Assembly: GCA_024641085.1 (NCBI GenBank)
Contig: JAHEDT010000003.1
Coordinates: forward strand, 1-64,000
Source of the DNA: Geobacteraceae bacterium
GTDB lineage: Bacteria; Desulfobacterota; Desulfuromonadia; Desulfuromonadales; BM103
Length of the DNA stretch: 64,000 bases
Direction of reading: 5' to 3'
Position 1 is the stretch's first letter. The number at the start of each line of letters is the position of its first letter. The notes beneath the pieces are model-generated. The model was not told the DNA's origin, ran no database searches, and saw only the letters and a list, made by a program, of their open reading frames with translations. A program made the position numbers and the translations under genes. Below are positions 36,908 to 45,191 of this stretch, piece by piece.

Positions 36908-37861
36908 TTATTGCGGGGCGGTAAGTGTCAGGCTGTATTCCTGGGCCCCTTCCGCACCGTCAGGATCCGTGACCACAATGGCGATTCTGTAGGGACCTGG
37001 CGGCACACCGACCAACGACCACCGGATCAAACCTTTGACGGTATCGATGGTCATCCCTGTGGGCGCTTCAGGCAGTCGATAGGTGAACGTGCTGTCATCC
37101 GGATCGCTCACCGCAACCTGATATTGATAATCCAGTGCAGTAATCTCCTGCGGTGGTTCGGACGTTATACGAGGGGCCGCATTAGGAACCGTCGTCACGT
37201 AGCTCTCATAAGTCGGACCTTCCCCGAATGAATCATATGGGACAATCAGCACTTGTAATTGATCCCCTTTGGTAAACCTGTCTCCGGGCAGCTTTGATTC
37301 CGTCAATAATGGGTCAGCATCGCCATTGATCAACCACTGGTAAGTAAAACCAACAACGTCACCATCTGCGTCATCCGCCGCTGGCTCGACGACAACATCC
37401 GTACCGGAAAAAATTTCTCCGGGCGTCGACGAAATACCGACAATTCGTGGCGGACTGTTCGCTATTGTAACTGAGGCTTGTGCGCCCTGGTCGACGGTGC
37501 CAACTTGAACTGAGACAAGGTCGTCACGTTTGTAGTGGTCATTGCACAATTGTGTGCCGGCTCCTGTGGGAACAGCCTCATTATTTACTGTCCAAACCAC
37601 GTTACTGTTGCCGGGAAGGCCTTCAATGGCAGCGCGGAGGCAACCGGTTGACGTGGGGTTCTCCGGCATAATCTTTACCTTCACGCCCCCGACACTCTGA
37701 GTTGTGGGAGCAGGCTGCGGATTCGTAACAGACTGGCCCTGGGGGTTTGAGGCTTTCTGACCAGAAATTGGACCTGGCGCCTGTTGTGCGGGGGGATCCT
37801 TTTCACAAGCAGTGAGTAAAATCCCCAGGAGACTAATCAAAAACAGTCGTGTGACAAACAT
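36908..37861 (-). CDS. Lipoprotein with Ig-like/cadherin-type repeats, downstream of pilY1
   Basis: The 317-residue protein has a lipoprotein signal (FLISLLGILLTACEKD, lipobox LTAC), a proline/glutamine-rich linker (about 24-55) and repeated beta-sandwich-like modules. Recognisable pieces are VVEPAADDADGDVVGFTYQW (about 150-170, PKD-like), VAVSDPDDSTFTYRLPEAPTG and PGPYRIAIVVTDPDGAEGAQ (putative Ig / cadherin-like). It is probably anchored in the outer membrane. It starts about 100 bases beyond the terminator of pilY1 on the same strand, so any link to the pilus is positional only. GGAGGG precedes the ATG. Function unknown. Confidence 0.8.
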   Translation of the reverse strand: MFVTRLFLISLLGILLTACEKDPPAQQAPGPISGQKASNPQGQSVTNPQPAPTTQSVGGVKVKIMPENPTSTGCLRAAIEGLPGNSNVVWTVNNEAVPTGAGTQLCNDHYKRDDLVSVQVGTVDQGAQASVTIANSPPRIVGISSTPGEIFSGTDVVVEPAADDADGDVVGFTYQWLINGDADPLLTESKLPGDRFTKGDQLQVLIVPYDSFGEGPTYESYVTTVPNAAPRITSEPPQEITALDYQYQVAVSDPDDSTFTYRLPEAPTGMTIDTVKGLIRWSLVGVPPGPYRIAIVVTDPDGAEGAQEYSLTLTAPQ

Positions 37862-37966
37862 AGACCCTCCAAAACCGCGAACCGGAAAACTGACAACAGG
37901 TCTTTTTAGCTCCCATAGGAATGAGGGGCTAACTCCGACGATAACTTCCGCCGCTCAAAATGACAA

Positions 37967-37995
37967 ACCCGGCCGGTTGTGTCAACCAGCCGGGT
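37967..37995 (-). terminator. Intrinsic terminator after pilY1
   Basis: Bases 37967-37979 pair with 37983-37995 over 13 positions with one mismatch and a 3-base loop, 22 bases after the pilY1 stop. On the minus strand the stem is followed by TTTGTCATTTTG, a broken T-run, so termination may be partial and allow read-through into the lipoprotein gene. Confidence 0.7.
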
Positions 37996-38017
37996 CTGCC
38001 CTTGAACCAGCGTCACG

Positions 38018-41000
38018 CTACCACTGCATCCAGTAAACAGGCGCAATCAGCCTGATATCCGGCGCATTATAGGTACCAACCCGGTTACTCGAGCTGATCA
38101 TCATGGTGACGCGTCCAGAAGCATCGATCAGGGTCACTATCCCTGACGGGATGCCTTCACCGAGTTCACGGACACGGTCAGAGCGCACCAGGACTTTGCC
38201 GTCAGCATTGATGGCCCGTTGGTTCTCTGGCATGCTCCCGGGATTGTCGTTGCCTGTATCGTAGTTAAAAACCGCCTCGGCAGTCAGAGCCCCCAGATGA
38301 TAGAGGCGCGAGGTGCCGAGGTTGCCGACAGCACAGGGGTCATCCGCATTCGGATTTACATCCGGCGTATAGGTGGTGAAATAGGCTGCATTATTGAACA
38401 TGACCGGCGCGGCCAAAACCTTCTCCCCGATCGCTGTCGCAGAGACATTATTCTCAAAATCCCAGTTCATCTTGATGAACCAGCCATGGTACGGGAAGTT
38501 ATCATCATTATCAAAAATACCATTGGTATTATTGTTTGTCAGCTTGTTGAGCGTCAAGGTGACCGTGTCCACAGACCCCGTCTGCAGCGGGTCGTCGGTC
38601 AGGTCGACCAGGCGCGCCTCGTCGATGCCGCTGGCGGTCTCCTGGCCCATGTCGACGAGGTGGTACATGCGGTCGATCACGGCATGGTTCAGCGGATGGG
38701 CACGGTCGCCGGTACCAAGCCAGAGGTGGACCTTGCCGCCGATAATGGCCGCGGCAGGACGGTAGAAAATCTTGCGGCCGACATCGCTCCCAGTACCTCT
38801 ATTGGAATCGAAGATGATCTCCCCGCCCCACTCGTTCTTATTGGAACCGGAGACATCGAAACGCCACATCCGCCCGCCGGTGTCGCCGACATAGAAGGCC
38901 TCGGCAAAGTTGCCGGCTCCGGAAATCAGCGTGATATCGGAGGGGAACGCGTAGGTCATGTCGGTATTGTCGTCAACATCATAAGCCCAGGTCACAGCGC
39001 CACTGCTGCTGAAATCCGGCGAATAGACGCCGGCAGTAGGGACTAATGTAGCGACTTCGATGGCGTAGACGGCGTTGCCCCGCATCTTGTATTGGACACT
39101 GGAGCCTGGAGAGGTCTTACCGGCTCCGCCGGACAGTCCGCCATCATCGAGCTGAACCGGCACAACTGCCGAACCGTTGGCAACGTCATCGTTGGTCGTA
39201 TCCGGGAAGCTCTGGGTCTGCCCGTAGCGCAGGTCCTCGTTCTTGTCGTAGCCCCCGGTGATGAAGGCGACCACCTTGGTGGCACTGCCGTCTCTGACCT
39301 TGCTCAGGCGTGGCTGACTCCAGCTCTGCCCCATTCTTTCAAGTCCGGGAACGGTATTGTCAAGCTCCCAGAGCAGAACAGGTGCGGTAGGCGTACTGAC
39401 ATCGAGAGCATAGTAAGCCCCCCAGGGGTTATCGTTATTGATGTCGTTGCTGGCACCGCCGCGGCGCAGACCGAAAATCAGCACGATCTTGTCGCCGGTT
39501 TCGATATTGCCGTTATTGTTCACATCGTGGACATAGGCCACCGGCGGGGAGTCAACAAAGTACTGGTGGGCGCCGGTCGGGTACTCCTTGATGTCTGCGA
39601 GCAGTTTGGGCGGGATGAAGGCCCAGAGTTCACTGCCGTCACAGTCGCGAAAAGCATGCAGCATGCCGTCATTGGCGCCGACGAAGATCACCGAAGAGTT
39701 ATAGGGTTCGCCGGGCCCGACATCTTCGGCACAGGTATTCTCCGCGCTGTTCGTATACCCGGCATAGTTGAACACCAGCGGCCGCGAGTGCAGGATGTCG
39801 CCGAGAATCCAGTTGCGCTTAACGGTGTCATCAGCTCCATAGGCATTGAAACCGTGCATGTACTTGATGAGTTTGTTTTTTTCCTCGTCGTCAGTCACAT
39901 TCAGCAGTACTTCGGTGAGCTGGTTATTTCCCGTGGAGAAGGCATTGGCGCTGCTGGTCAGCACGCGCAGGACATCGTCTGGATCCAGATCCTGCGGTTT
40001 TGTATCGGACACATATGTGTAGATGTTCCGCGCGGTGGTGCGGCCGAGCAGGGCGCCGCCAACCCCGCCGCAACCAGCCAGTCCACCGTCGCCGGCACTT
40101 ATTGGGCGATTGCCATCGAAACAGTAGAAGATGTCATTGCCAACTGCATCCTGCCCGGTCCCCCAGTAGGATTGCGAGGCTTCCACAAACTTGCCATCTA
40201 AATTGGGATCCGAATTCGATTGGGTCGCCGCATTCCCGTTTCTGTCGATCAGCTGGTCTCCAGTGCCGACCCGGTACTTCTTGACATTGCCCAGCCAGGG
40301 ATCGCTTCCATCCTGTGGTTTGAACAGGCCGAGGTAGACCCGGTCACTGCTGATCGTGCGGTTGGTGGCACTCGCCGGGACCACGGGTGCGACAAAGGCC
40401 GTGTCTTCTTCGAGGATTGAGGCCAGCATTTTGGTGAGCGCAATGGACAGCTGCTGGGCGTTGAAGACGTTTTTATAGATGCCACCGCCATCGTAAGCAG
40501 TGTTCTGGACCAGCACGTCACTCGCCTGGAAGGCCAGCACCGTATGGGTGGTAATCCCCTTTTTATCCTTCAGGTAAGCGGCGACATCGTCCATGTAATG
40601 GCTGCCTGAGCCGTAGGAGGCCAGGTTGTCCACTCCCTCATTGTGATAGTGGTCGCCATCGTAGTCGCCGATGTTGTCTTTCAACTTGCTTGAGGCAGTG
40701 TCGTTGGTCAGACCGTTGGTGATGAAGATGATGTGGTTGTTGCCACAAGGGTTGACCGATGACAGAGGGATTCTGGTCATCGAATTGTTGATTGAGTCAT
40801 AATCGGCGCCATAGTAGTAGCCGGCATCGTAAAGGGCTTGCGATTGTGGGCGCACGGATTCACTCGTTTGCGCTCTGGGGCCATCGTCCGGACCCGGGCC
40901 GGGGATATCGGCCAGAAAAGCCGTGAAGTCACCGTCCAAAGAGAGATCGGCCATGTCGTGGGCGACGTTGGCTCCCTGTTGGTTAGAGCCGTAGACCAGT

Positions 41001-41620
41001 GCGCCGAAATTGATCACCTTACGCGCTCCGCCGACCACAAGTTTGAGGGCGTTGTAGATGACTTCCCGCTGGGTCGTGGTCTCCTCCCCTGCTGGCACAC
41101 TATTCACGTAGTTAAGGTAATTACCGAGGGCGTAGACGGCCCCTCTTTGATTATTAGTTATGTTGCAGGTCCTTTGATTACTGATGTTCGGCGCATTGGC
41201 CGAGCCGGAGCCGGTGTAAGTTCCCGATTCGAGCAGGGTGTCGCGGATGATGTCCGAGCAACCGGCTGGGTTTCTTGAGCCGTCAATTAGGCGTTCCAAA
41301 AACTCAGTTTCGTTTTCCACGATAGGGTTACCGGTGAAATCGCCCTGCTGGCCAGCCAAGTAGATATCCCAGGTGCCATAGCCAGCATCATCGTATTCCT
41401 TACTCGGGTCATAAGCCTCGCCTGCAGCAGGGTTCATGGTCGCCTTGCTGTTGTCGACAATGAAAAGGACGTTAGTTCTGGGCTTGTTTGTGTCCGAGAG
41501 TGACCCGACATAAATGGCGGCGTCGCCGAGGAAATCATCCGAGCCGGCAAAAGCGGCCAGAGGAAGGCCGGGGCCGAAAGCTATCGTCAAAGACATAATA
41601 CAAATGATGAAACGTTTCAT
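38018..41620 (-). CDS. pilY1: Type IV pilus tip/assembly protein PilY1
   Basis: A 1200-residue secreted protein with a signal peptide ending AAFAGS. Residues about 40-400 are a von Willebrand A-like domain that starts TNVLFIVDNSKATMN and has NHIIFITNGLTND. Residues about 560-1190 are the PilC/PilY beta-propeller, with SSVIFVGANDGMLHAFRDCD and a calcium-loop-like DVNNNGNIETGDK. PilY1 proteins sit at the pilus tip with minor pilins and affect adhesion and retraction. The MIDAS-type motif DxSxS is degenerate here (DNSKA). The ATG at 41620 with GGAGG 7 bases upstream is preferred to a TTG at 41626 that overlaps pilX. Confidence 0.93.
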   Translation of the reverse strand: MKRFIICIMSLTIAFGPGLPLAAFAGSDDFLGDAAIYVGSLSDTNKPRTNVLFIVDNSKATMNPAAGEAYDPSKEYDDAGYGTWDIYLAGQQGDFTGNPIVENETEFLERLIDGSRNPAGCSDIIRDTLLESGTYTGSGSANAPNISNQRTCNITNNQRGAVYALGNYLNYVNSVPAGEETTTQREVIYNALKLVVGGARKVINFGALVYGSNQQGANVAHDMADLSLDGDFTAFLADIPGPGPDDGPRAQTSESVRPQSQALYDAGYYYGADYDSINNSMTRIPLSSVNPCGNNHIIFITNGLTNDTASSKLKDNIGDYDGDHYHNEGVDNLASYGSGSHYMDDVAAYLKDKKGITTHTVLAFQASDVLVQNTAYDGGGIYKNVFNAQQLSIALTKMLASILEEDTAFVAPVVPASATNRTISSDRVYLGLFKPQDGSDPWLGNVKKYRVGTGDQLIDRNGNAATQSNSDPNLDGKFVEASQSYWGTGQDAVGNDIFYCFDGNRPISAGDGGLAGCGGVGGALLGRTTARNIYTYVSDTKPQDLDPDDVLRVLTSSANAFSTGNNQLTEVLLNVTDDEEKNKLIKYMHGFNAYGADDTVKRNWILGDILHSRPLVFNYAGYTNSAENTCAEDVGPGEPYNSSVIFVGANDGMLHAFRDCDGSELWAFIPPKLLADIKEYPTGAHQYFVDSPPVAYVHDVNNNGNIETGDKIVLIFGLRRGGASNDINNDNPWGAYYALDVSTPTAPVLLWELDNTVPGLERMGQSWSQPRLSKVRDGSATKVVAFITGGYDKNEDLRYGQTQSFPDTTNDDVANGSAVVPVQLDDGGLSGGAGKTSPGSSVQYKMRGNAVYAIEVATLVPTAGVYSPDFSSSGAVTWAYDVDDNTDMTYAFPSDITLISGAGNFAEAFYVGDTGGRMWRFDVSGSNKNEWGGEIIFDSNRGTGSDVGRKIFYRPAAAIIGGKVHLWLGTGDRAHPLNHAVIDRMYHLVDMGQETASGIDEARLVDLTDDPLQTGSVDTVTLTLNKLTNNNTNGIFDNDDNFPYHGWFIKMNWDFENNVSATAIGEKVLAAPVMFNNAAYFTTYTPDVNPNADDPCAVGNLGTSRLYHLGALTAEAVFNYDTGNDNPGSMPENQRAINADGKVLVRSDRVRELGEGIPSGIVTLIDASGRVTMMISSSNRVGTYNAPDIRLIAPVYWMQW

Positions 41621-41622
41621 GA

Positions 41623-42162
41623 TCAACCTCCTCCCGAGGTGCGGAATATCTGATCATCGTCCAGCTTGAAAAGCCGCACGATACTGGCATCGACATTAAC
41701 CTTCTTGCCTAAAGGCGCAGACGTTTCAACATTGACGTGGTACATGTTGGCGCCGAACTCGCTGCCGTGAATGGCCGCCATATACGGCGGCAAGCTACCG
41801 GGGCCAACATCACTTACGGCCCCCGCAAGCAGGGTCCCAGGTCCCAGGCCGTCAATCACCTGCTTATGGGTTACGTCCAGCGTGGTCCCCGTTGCAGAGA
41901 TGACATCGTCCGTTGCTAAATCAAGCGAACCCATGACCGGCAAATTAATAATAATGTCACGGTTCATGGAGTACTCGATGCTGCGGTCAGCGGCGTACAG
42001 TGCGCGTTGGTTCGGCAGGGTCACCGCAGTTTCCGACAGGTCCCGCGTAGCGACATTCATGAGCACCGCTCCGAGAATACTGAGGACGGCCAGTAAACCG
42101 ATCGCCAGGATGAGCGCCATCCCTGCTTGCCGGTTGGTCTTTTTTAGTGTCGTAAAATTCAT
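41623..42162 (-). CDS. pilX: PilX-like minor pilin assembly protein
   Basis: The 179-residue protein begins MNFTTLKKTNRQAG, then a type IV pilin-like hydrophobic helix (MALILAIGLLAVLSILGAVL) with the prepilin cleavage Gly and no Glu at mature position 5. That pattern, and VATRDLSETAVTLPNQRALY, fit PilX N-terminal domains. It lies between pilW and pilY1, the usual order. The ATG at 42162 marks the conserved start; the in-frame stretch upstream lies within pilW and is a shadow. Confidence 0.88.
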   Translation of the reverse strand: MNFTTLKKTNRQAGMALILAIGLLAVLSILGAVLMNVATRDLSETAVTLPNQRALYAADRSIEYSMNRDIIINLPVMGSLDLATDDVISATGTTLDVTHKQVIDGLGPGTLLAGAVSDVGPGSLPPYMAAIHGSEFGANMYHVNVETSAPLGKKVNVDASIVRLFKLDDDQIFRTSGGG

Positions 42163-42184
42163 GGCAGGCCCTTGCTGGTTCAGA

Positions 42185-43057
42185 TTAGTTGATGTTGCGT
42201 AGATTGACCGAGGTCTCGATCTCCCGGGATTTCTCCCCTGCGATGGCATCGTTGTTCTTGAGAGCCCTGGTCTTCCCGGTGAGCTTGATATCGACCCGGT
42301 TGACTCGCCCCTCGGCAGTGAAGCCGTAGCTGAAACTGCTGTCGGCGGCATCTACGTTACGGGCCAGAATCTGTACAGAACCGTTCACTATCCTTTCCAG
42401 GGCGCCATTATTGAGCCTGTAGCGAATCGTCTGAACCGGGGGTTGCGTATTGTCGCGCACCCGCACCATGACCGTTTCTTTAACGACATCGTTGGCATTC
42501 AGGTTTCCATTGGGATCGTTGATCTCCAATTTTGACGTGACGTTGTTTGGGTTGAGCACCTGGTAAACCCTCTTGTCATCATCAGGGACGTCGACAAGAT
42601 TAATCTCTTCGGCAGAGAGGGGTTCAAACAACCGGACCAACGAGTTGGCGGGGAAATGGTCGAGCATAGCGGCGCTTGACACCTCTACCGCGTCGAGGTC
42701 AGTGGTGTCCTTGAGAACCCGAGCAAAATCATTGCCGACGATTCGCGTCCGGATCGTGAAATCATTCGGGTCCGGGTTGTCAGCCGTATCCGGCGTTGCA
42801 CTTGCCTGAAAAACGACAGGGTTGGCCGGAACCAGGAAACCGGCAAGCAGCAGATCCCGCGTCATGGTTTTCAACGCCAGGCGGAGGTTGCTCTGTACAT
42901 CGGTGACTTGCGTCTGCACCACTGTCGACTGTTGCATCGGTATAAAAAGACTCATTACGGCCATCATGACAACGGACAGGATCACCAGAACCAGCAGCAG
43001 TTCCACCAGGGTCATTCCGCGACTGTCATGCCGCTTTGCTACAACAGACTTGCGCAT
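42185..43057 (-). CDS. pilW: PilW-like minor pilin
   Basis: The 290-residue prepilin has a short basic leader and the cleavage/methylation motif DSRGMTLVELLLVLVILSVV (Gly-1, Glu+5 after Met). The remainder is a globular pilin domain including NLRLALKTMTRDLLLAGFL, typical of PilW. AGGAGG lies 7 bases before the ATG. It follows pilV by 10 bases and precedes pilX by 22, so the four genes form one operon. Confidence 0.9.
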   Translation of the reverse strand: MRKSVVAKRHDSRGMTLVELLLVLVILSVVMMAVMSLFIPMQQSTVVQTQVTDVQSNLRLALKTMTRDLLLAGFLVPANPVVFQASATPDTADNPDPNDFTIRTRIVGNDFARVLKDTTDLDAVEVSSAAMLDHFPANSLVRLFEPLSAEEINLVDVPDDDKRVYQVLNPNNVTSKLEINDPNGNLNANDVVKETVMVRVRDNTQPPVQTIRYRLNNGALERIVNGSVQILARNVDAADSSFSYGFTAEGRVNRVDIKLTGKTRALKNNDAIAGEKSREIETSVNLRNIN

Positions 43058-43067
43058 GATCTGCCTC

Positions 43068-43514
43068 CTAGATGGCCCGCTTGAGAGTAAATGCCTTGGC
43101 TTCACGTGTCTGGTTGCCGAGCACATGCATGACGTCGGACGTACTGGTGACCGTTATTTCAATCCTGCGTACATTGGTCACGTCGACTCCGGCAGCCTGA
43201 ACCTGGGTAACGTCGTAGGTTATGACATAGGTCCCGGCGCCCGCTACAGTTACCGGGCTTCCAGTTACAGGGCTCGCCCAGGTACCGCTGCCGGGCCCGT
43301 CAAACATCGGGTCATCACCGTTCATGGCCGCGATTTCTTCGACCACCTTCTGGGCAAGTGCCGTAGCCGCGGTGGAGGTAGCACTCTGGGAATTGGTCTT
43401 CATGGCAGTAATTTGCAATTGCGCCAACCCGAGCAGACCCACAGCCAAGATCAACACGGCAACCAATAATTCAACGAGACTGAATCCGGATTGAGGATTT
43501 TTTGACACGTTCAT
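43068..43514 (-). CDS. pilV: PilV-like minor pilin
   Basis: The 148-residue prepilin has the motif NPQSGFSLVELLVAVLILAV (Gly-1/Phe+1, Glu+5), followed by GLLGLAQLQITAMKTNSQSA, characteristic of PilV. GGAGGAGATA before the ATG at 43514 is a strong ribosome-binding site. It is the first gene of the minor-pilin operon; no fimT/fimU or pilE gene precedes it in the window. Confidence 0.9.
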   Translation of the reverse strand: MNVSKNPQSGFSLVELLVAVLILAVGLLGLAQLQITAMKTNSQSATSTAATALAQKVVEEIAAMNGDDPMFDGPGSGTWASPVTGSPVTVAGAGTYVITYDVTQVQAAGVDVTNVRRIEITVTSTSDVMHVLGNQTREAKAFTLKRAI

Positions 43515-43829
43515 TATCTCCTCCACATATCACGATTAACTTGACATTCAGTGTTGGAGCAAAAGACGTACCAACGAACAGGGCCAGGAACAACGCTTTA
43601 TCTTATTGATATTATGGAATTTTATTCGAGGCTTCTTTTGCACGCAGCCGAACATGATGCAAATTTTGCACGGCACTGCGCAATAAAGTCGGGGAAGGGA
43701 TTGATGAGCGGGGTGGGCTAATGACCTTTTTGATGGGGCCCTTCTGCCTTGATCAGACCAACATACTGGTTTTGCTCGTCGGCACAGCGCGTTCTTGCTG
43801 TATTAAAGGGAGCACTTCCGGACCTGTAC
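43515..43829 (-). other. Leader region of the minor-pilin operon
   Basis: These 315 bases lie between the response regulator gene and pilV, both on the minus strand. The part near pilV is AT-rich. No ORF, terminator or c-di-GMP (GEMM) riboswitch core was recognised, and scanning for the sigma-54 GG-N10-GC signature gave only a poor match at about 43743-43762. The promoter for pilV probably lies here but cannot be fixed by eye. Confidence 0.5.
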
Positions 43830-45191
43830 CTAAAGGCCATAATCCTTGATCTTGTAGATCAGTGAACGCAGGCTGATTTCGAGAATTTTCGCCGCCTGGG
43901 TCCGGTTGCCGCCGGTGACCTCCAGGGCCTTGCCGATGTAGTCCCGTTCAAGCTCGACAATGGCCTGTTTGAGAGAGAGAGTGCTTGCATCGATCGGCGC
44001 TTTGGGATGGTCGTGCAGGACCAGGTCGTGTTCTCCGATCGTCTCTTCGCGGCAGAGCACCAGGGTTTTCTCAAGCACGTTGAGCAACTCGCGGATATTG
44101 CCGGGCCAAGGCTGTTTCTCCAATCGGGTCAGGGCAGCAGGACTCATCTCCGGAACCGGTCGTTTCAGGCGGGCGGCGATTCTCGACAGGTAGCAGTCGA
44201 CCAGCGGGGCGATATCCTCCGGGCGCTCGGCAAGTGCCGGCAGCTCGATCGCTACGACCGCCAGGCGATAGAAAAGGTCTTCTCGAAATGAGCCGTCGGC
44301 GACCGCCTGCCGCAGGTTCTTGGCGGTGGCGGCGACCACGCGCACATCGACCGGGGTCGACTGGCTTTCTCCGACCCGACGCACTTCACGTTCCTGCAGG
44401 ACCCGCAAAAGCTTCGGCTGCAGTTCCAGCGGGAAATCGCCGATTTCATCGAGCAGCAGGGTGCCGCCCCCCGCGGCACCGAACAGGCCGGTACGGGACC
44501 GGTCAGCACCGGTGAACGCTCCCTTGGCGTGACCGAACAGTTCGCTCTCGAGCAGGCCGGCCGGGATGGCGCTGCAGTTGACTGCCAGGAAAGGCCGCTC
44601 GGCGCGGTCACTCTCCGCGTGCAGGGCCCTTGCAATAAGTTCCTTGCCAGTCCCGGTCGGGCCGGTGATCAACACGGGAGCATTGGCCGCGGCCGCCTTT
44701 TGCACCGTCTCCAGCACGCCGCGCATGAGGGCGCTGCGATGCACGACCGCCGCCACACCCTGGGGACGACTGCCACGCTGCATGTTCTTCTTAAGCTGGA
44801 CATTCTCCTGGCGCAGTTGCAGGCGCTCTTCGGCCTTGCGGACGGTCAAGAGGATCTCATCGGGACGAAACGGCTTGGATATGTAGTCGTAGGCCCCTTG
44901 CTTCATGCATTCGACCGCCGTATCGACGCTGCCATAGGCACTCATCATGATCACCGTGCCGCCAAGCTGCCGCGCCTGCTTCTCCTTGAGGAAAGCCAGG
45001 CCTTCCATTTCCGGCATACGGATGTCGCAGAGAACCATGGCATAATGCCCGGCCTGCAGGCAATCAAGGCCCTGACGGCCGTTGGCGGCCTCGGCCACCG
45101 AGTAGCCGTCGCGCTCCAGGACCATGCGCAGCATGTGCCGCATCGGCGCTTCATCATCGACAATCAGTATTTTTCGTTCTGCTGCTTTCAT
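43830..45191 (-). CDS. Sigma-54-dependent response regulator (NtrC family)
   Basis: The 453-residue regulator has a receiver domain (1-120; phospho-acceptor Asp56 in VLCDIRMP, Lys in ISKPFRP) and an AAA+ sigma-54 activation domain (about 145-370) with LITGPTGTGKELIARALHAE (Walker A), ELFGHAKGAFTGADRSRTGL (GAFTGA loop for sigma-54 contact) and GGGTLLLDEIGDFPLELQPK (Walker B). A Fis-type helix-turn-helix lies at the C-terminus (GGNRTQAAKILEISLRSLIY). It overlaps the upstream kinase gene by four bases, so the two form a two-component pair. Its targets are not visible; the pilVWXY1 operon directly downstream is one candidate. Confidence 0.94.
   Translation of the reverse strand: MKAAERKILIVDDEAPMRHMLRMVLERDGYSVAEAANGRQGLDCLQAGHYAMVLCDIRMPEMEGLAFLKEKQARQLGGTVIMMSAYGSVDTAVECMKQGAYDYISKPFRPDEILLTVRKAEERLQLRQENVQLKKNMQRGSRPQGVAAVVHRSALMRGVLETVQKAAAANAPVLITGPTGTGKELIARALHAESDRAERPFLAVNCSAIPAGLLESELFGHAKGAFTGADRSRTGLFGAAGGGTLLLDEIGDFPLELQPKLLRVLQEREVRRVGESQSTPVDVRVVAATAKNLRQAVADGSFREDLFYRLAVVAIELPALAERPEDIAPLVDCYLSRIAARLKRPVPEMSPAALTRLEKQPWPGNIRELLNVLEKTLVLCREETIGEHDLVLHDHPKAPIDASTLSLKQAIVELERDYIGKALEVTGGNRTQAAKILEISLRSLIYKIKDYGL

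Noticed and set aside
39092-40201. 369-codon open frame on the plus strand
   Set aside because: Antisense to pilY1; composition mirrors the complement of the pilY1 repeats and has no domain.
43743-43762. Possible sigma-54 promoter (GG-N10-GC) upstream of pilV
   Set aside because: Only the GG and GC dinucleotides match; the rest of the TGGCAC-N5-TTGC consensus is poor and the distance to pilV is over 220 bases.
43515-43829. c-di-GMP (GEMM) riboswitch before the pilin operon, as often seen in Geobacter
   Set aside because: The conserved GGGACGCAAAGCC-type core was not found on the minus strand.
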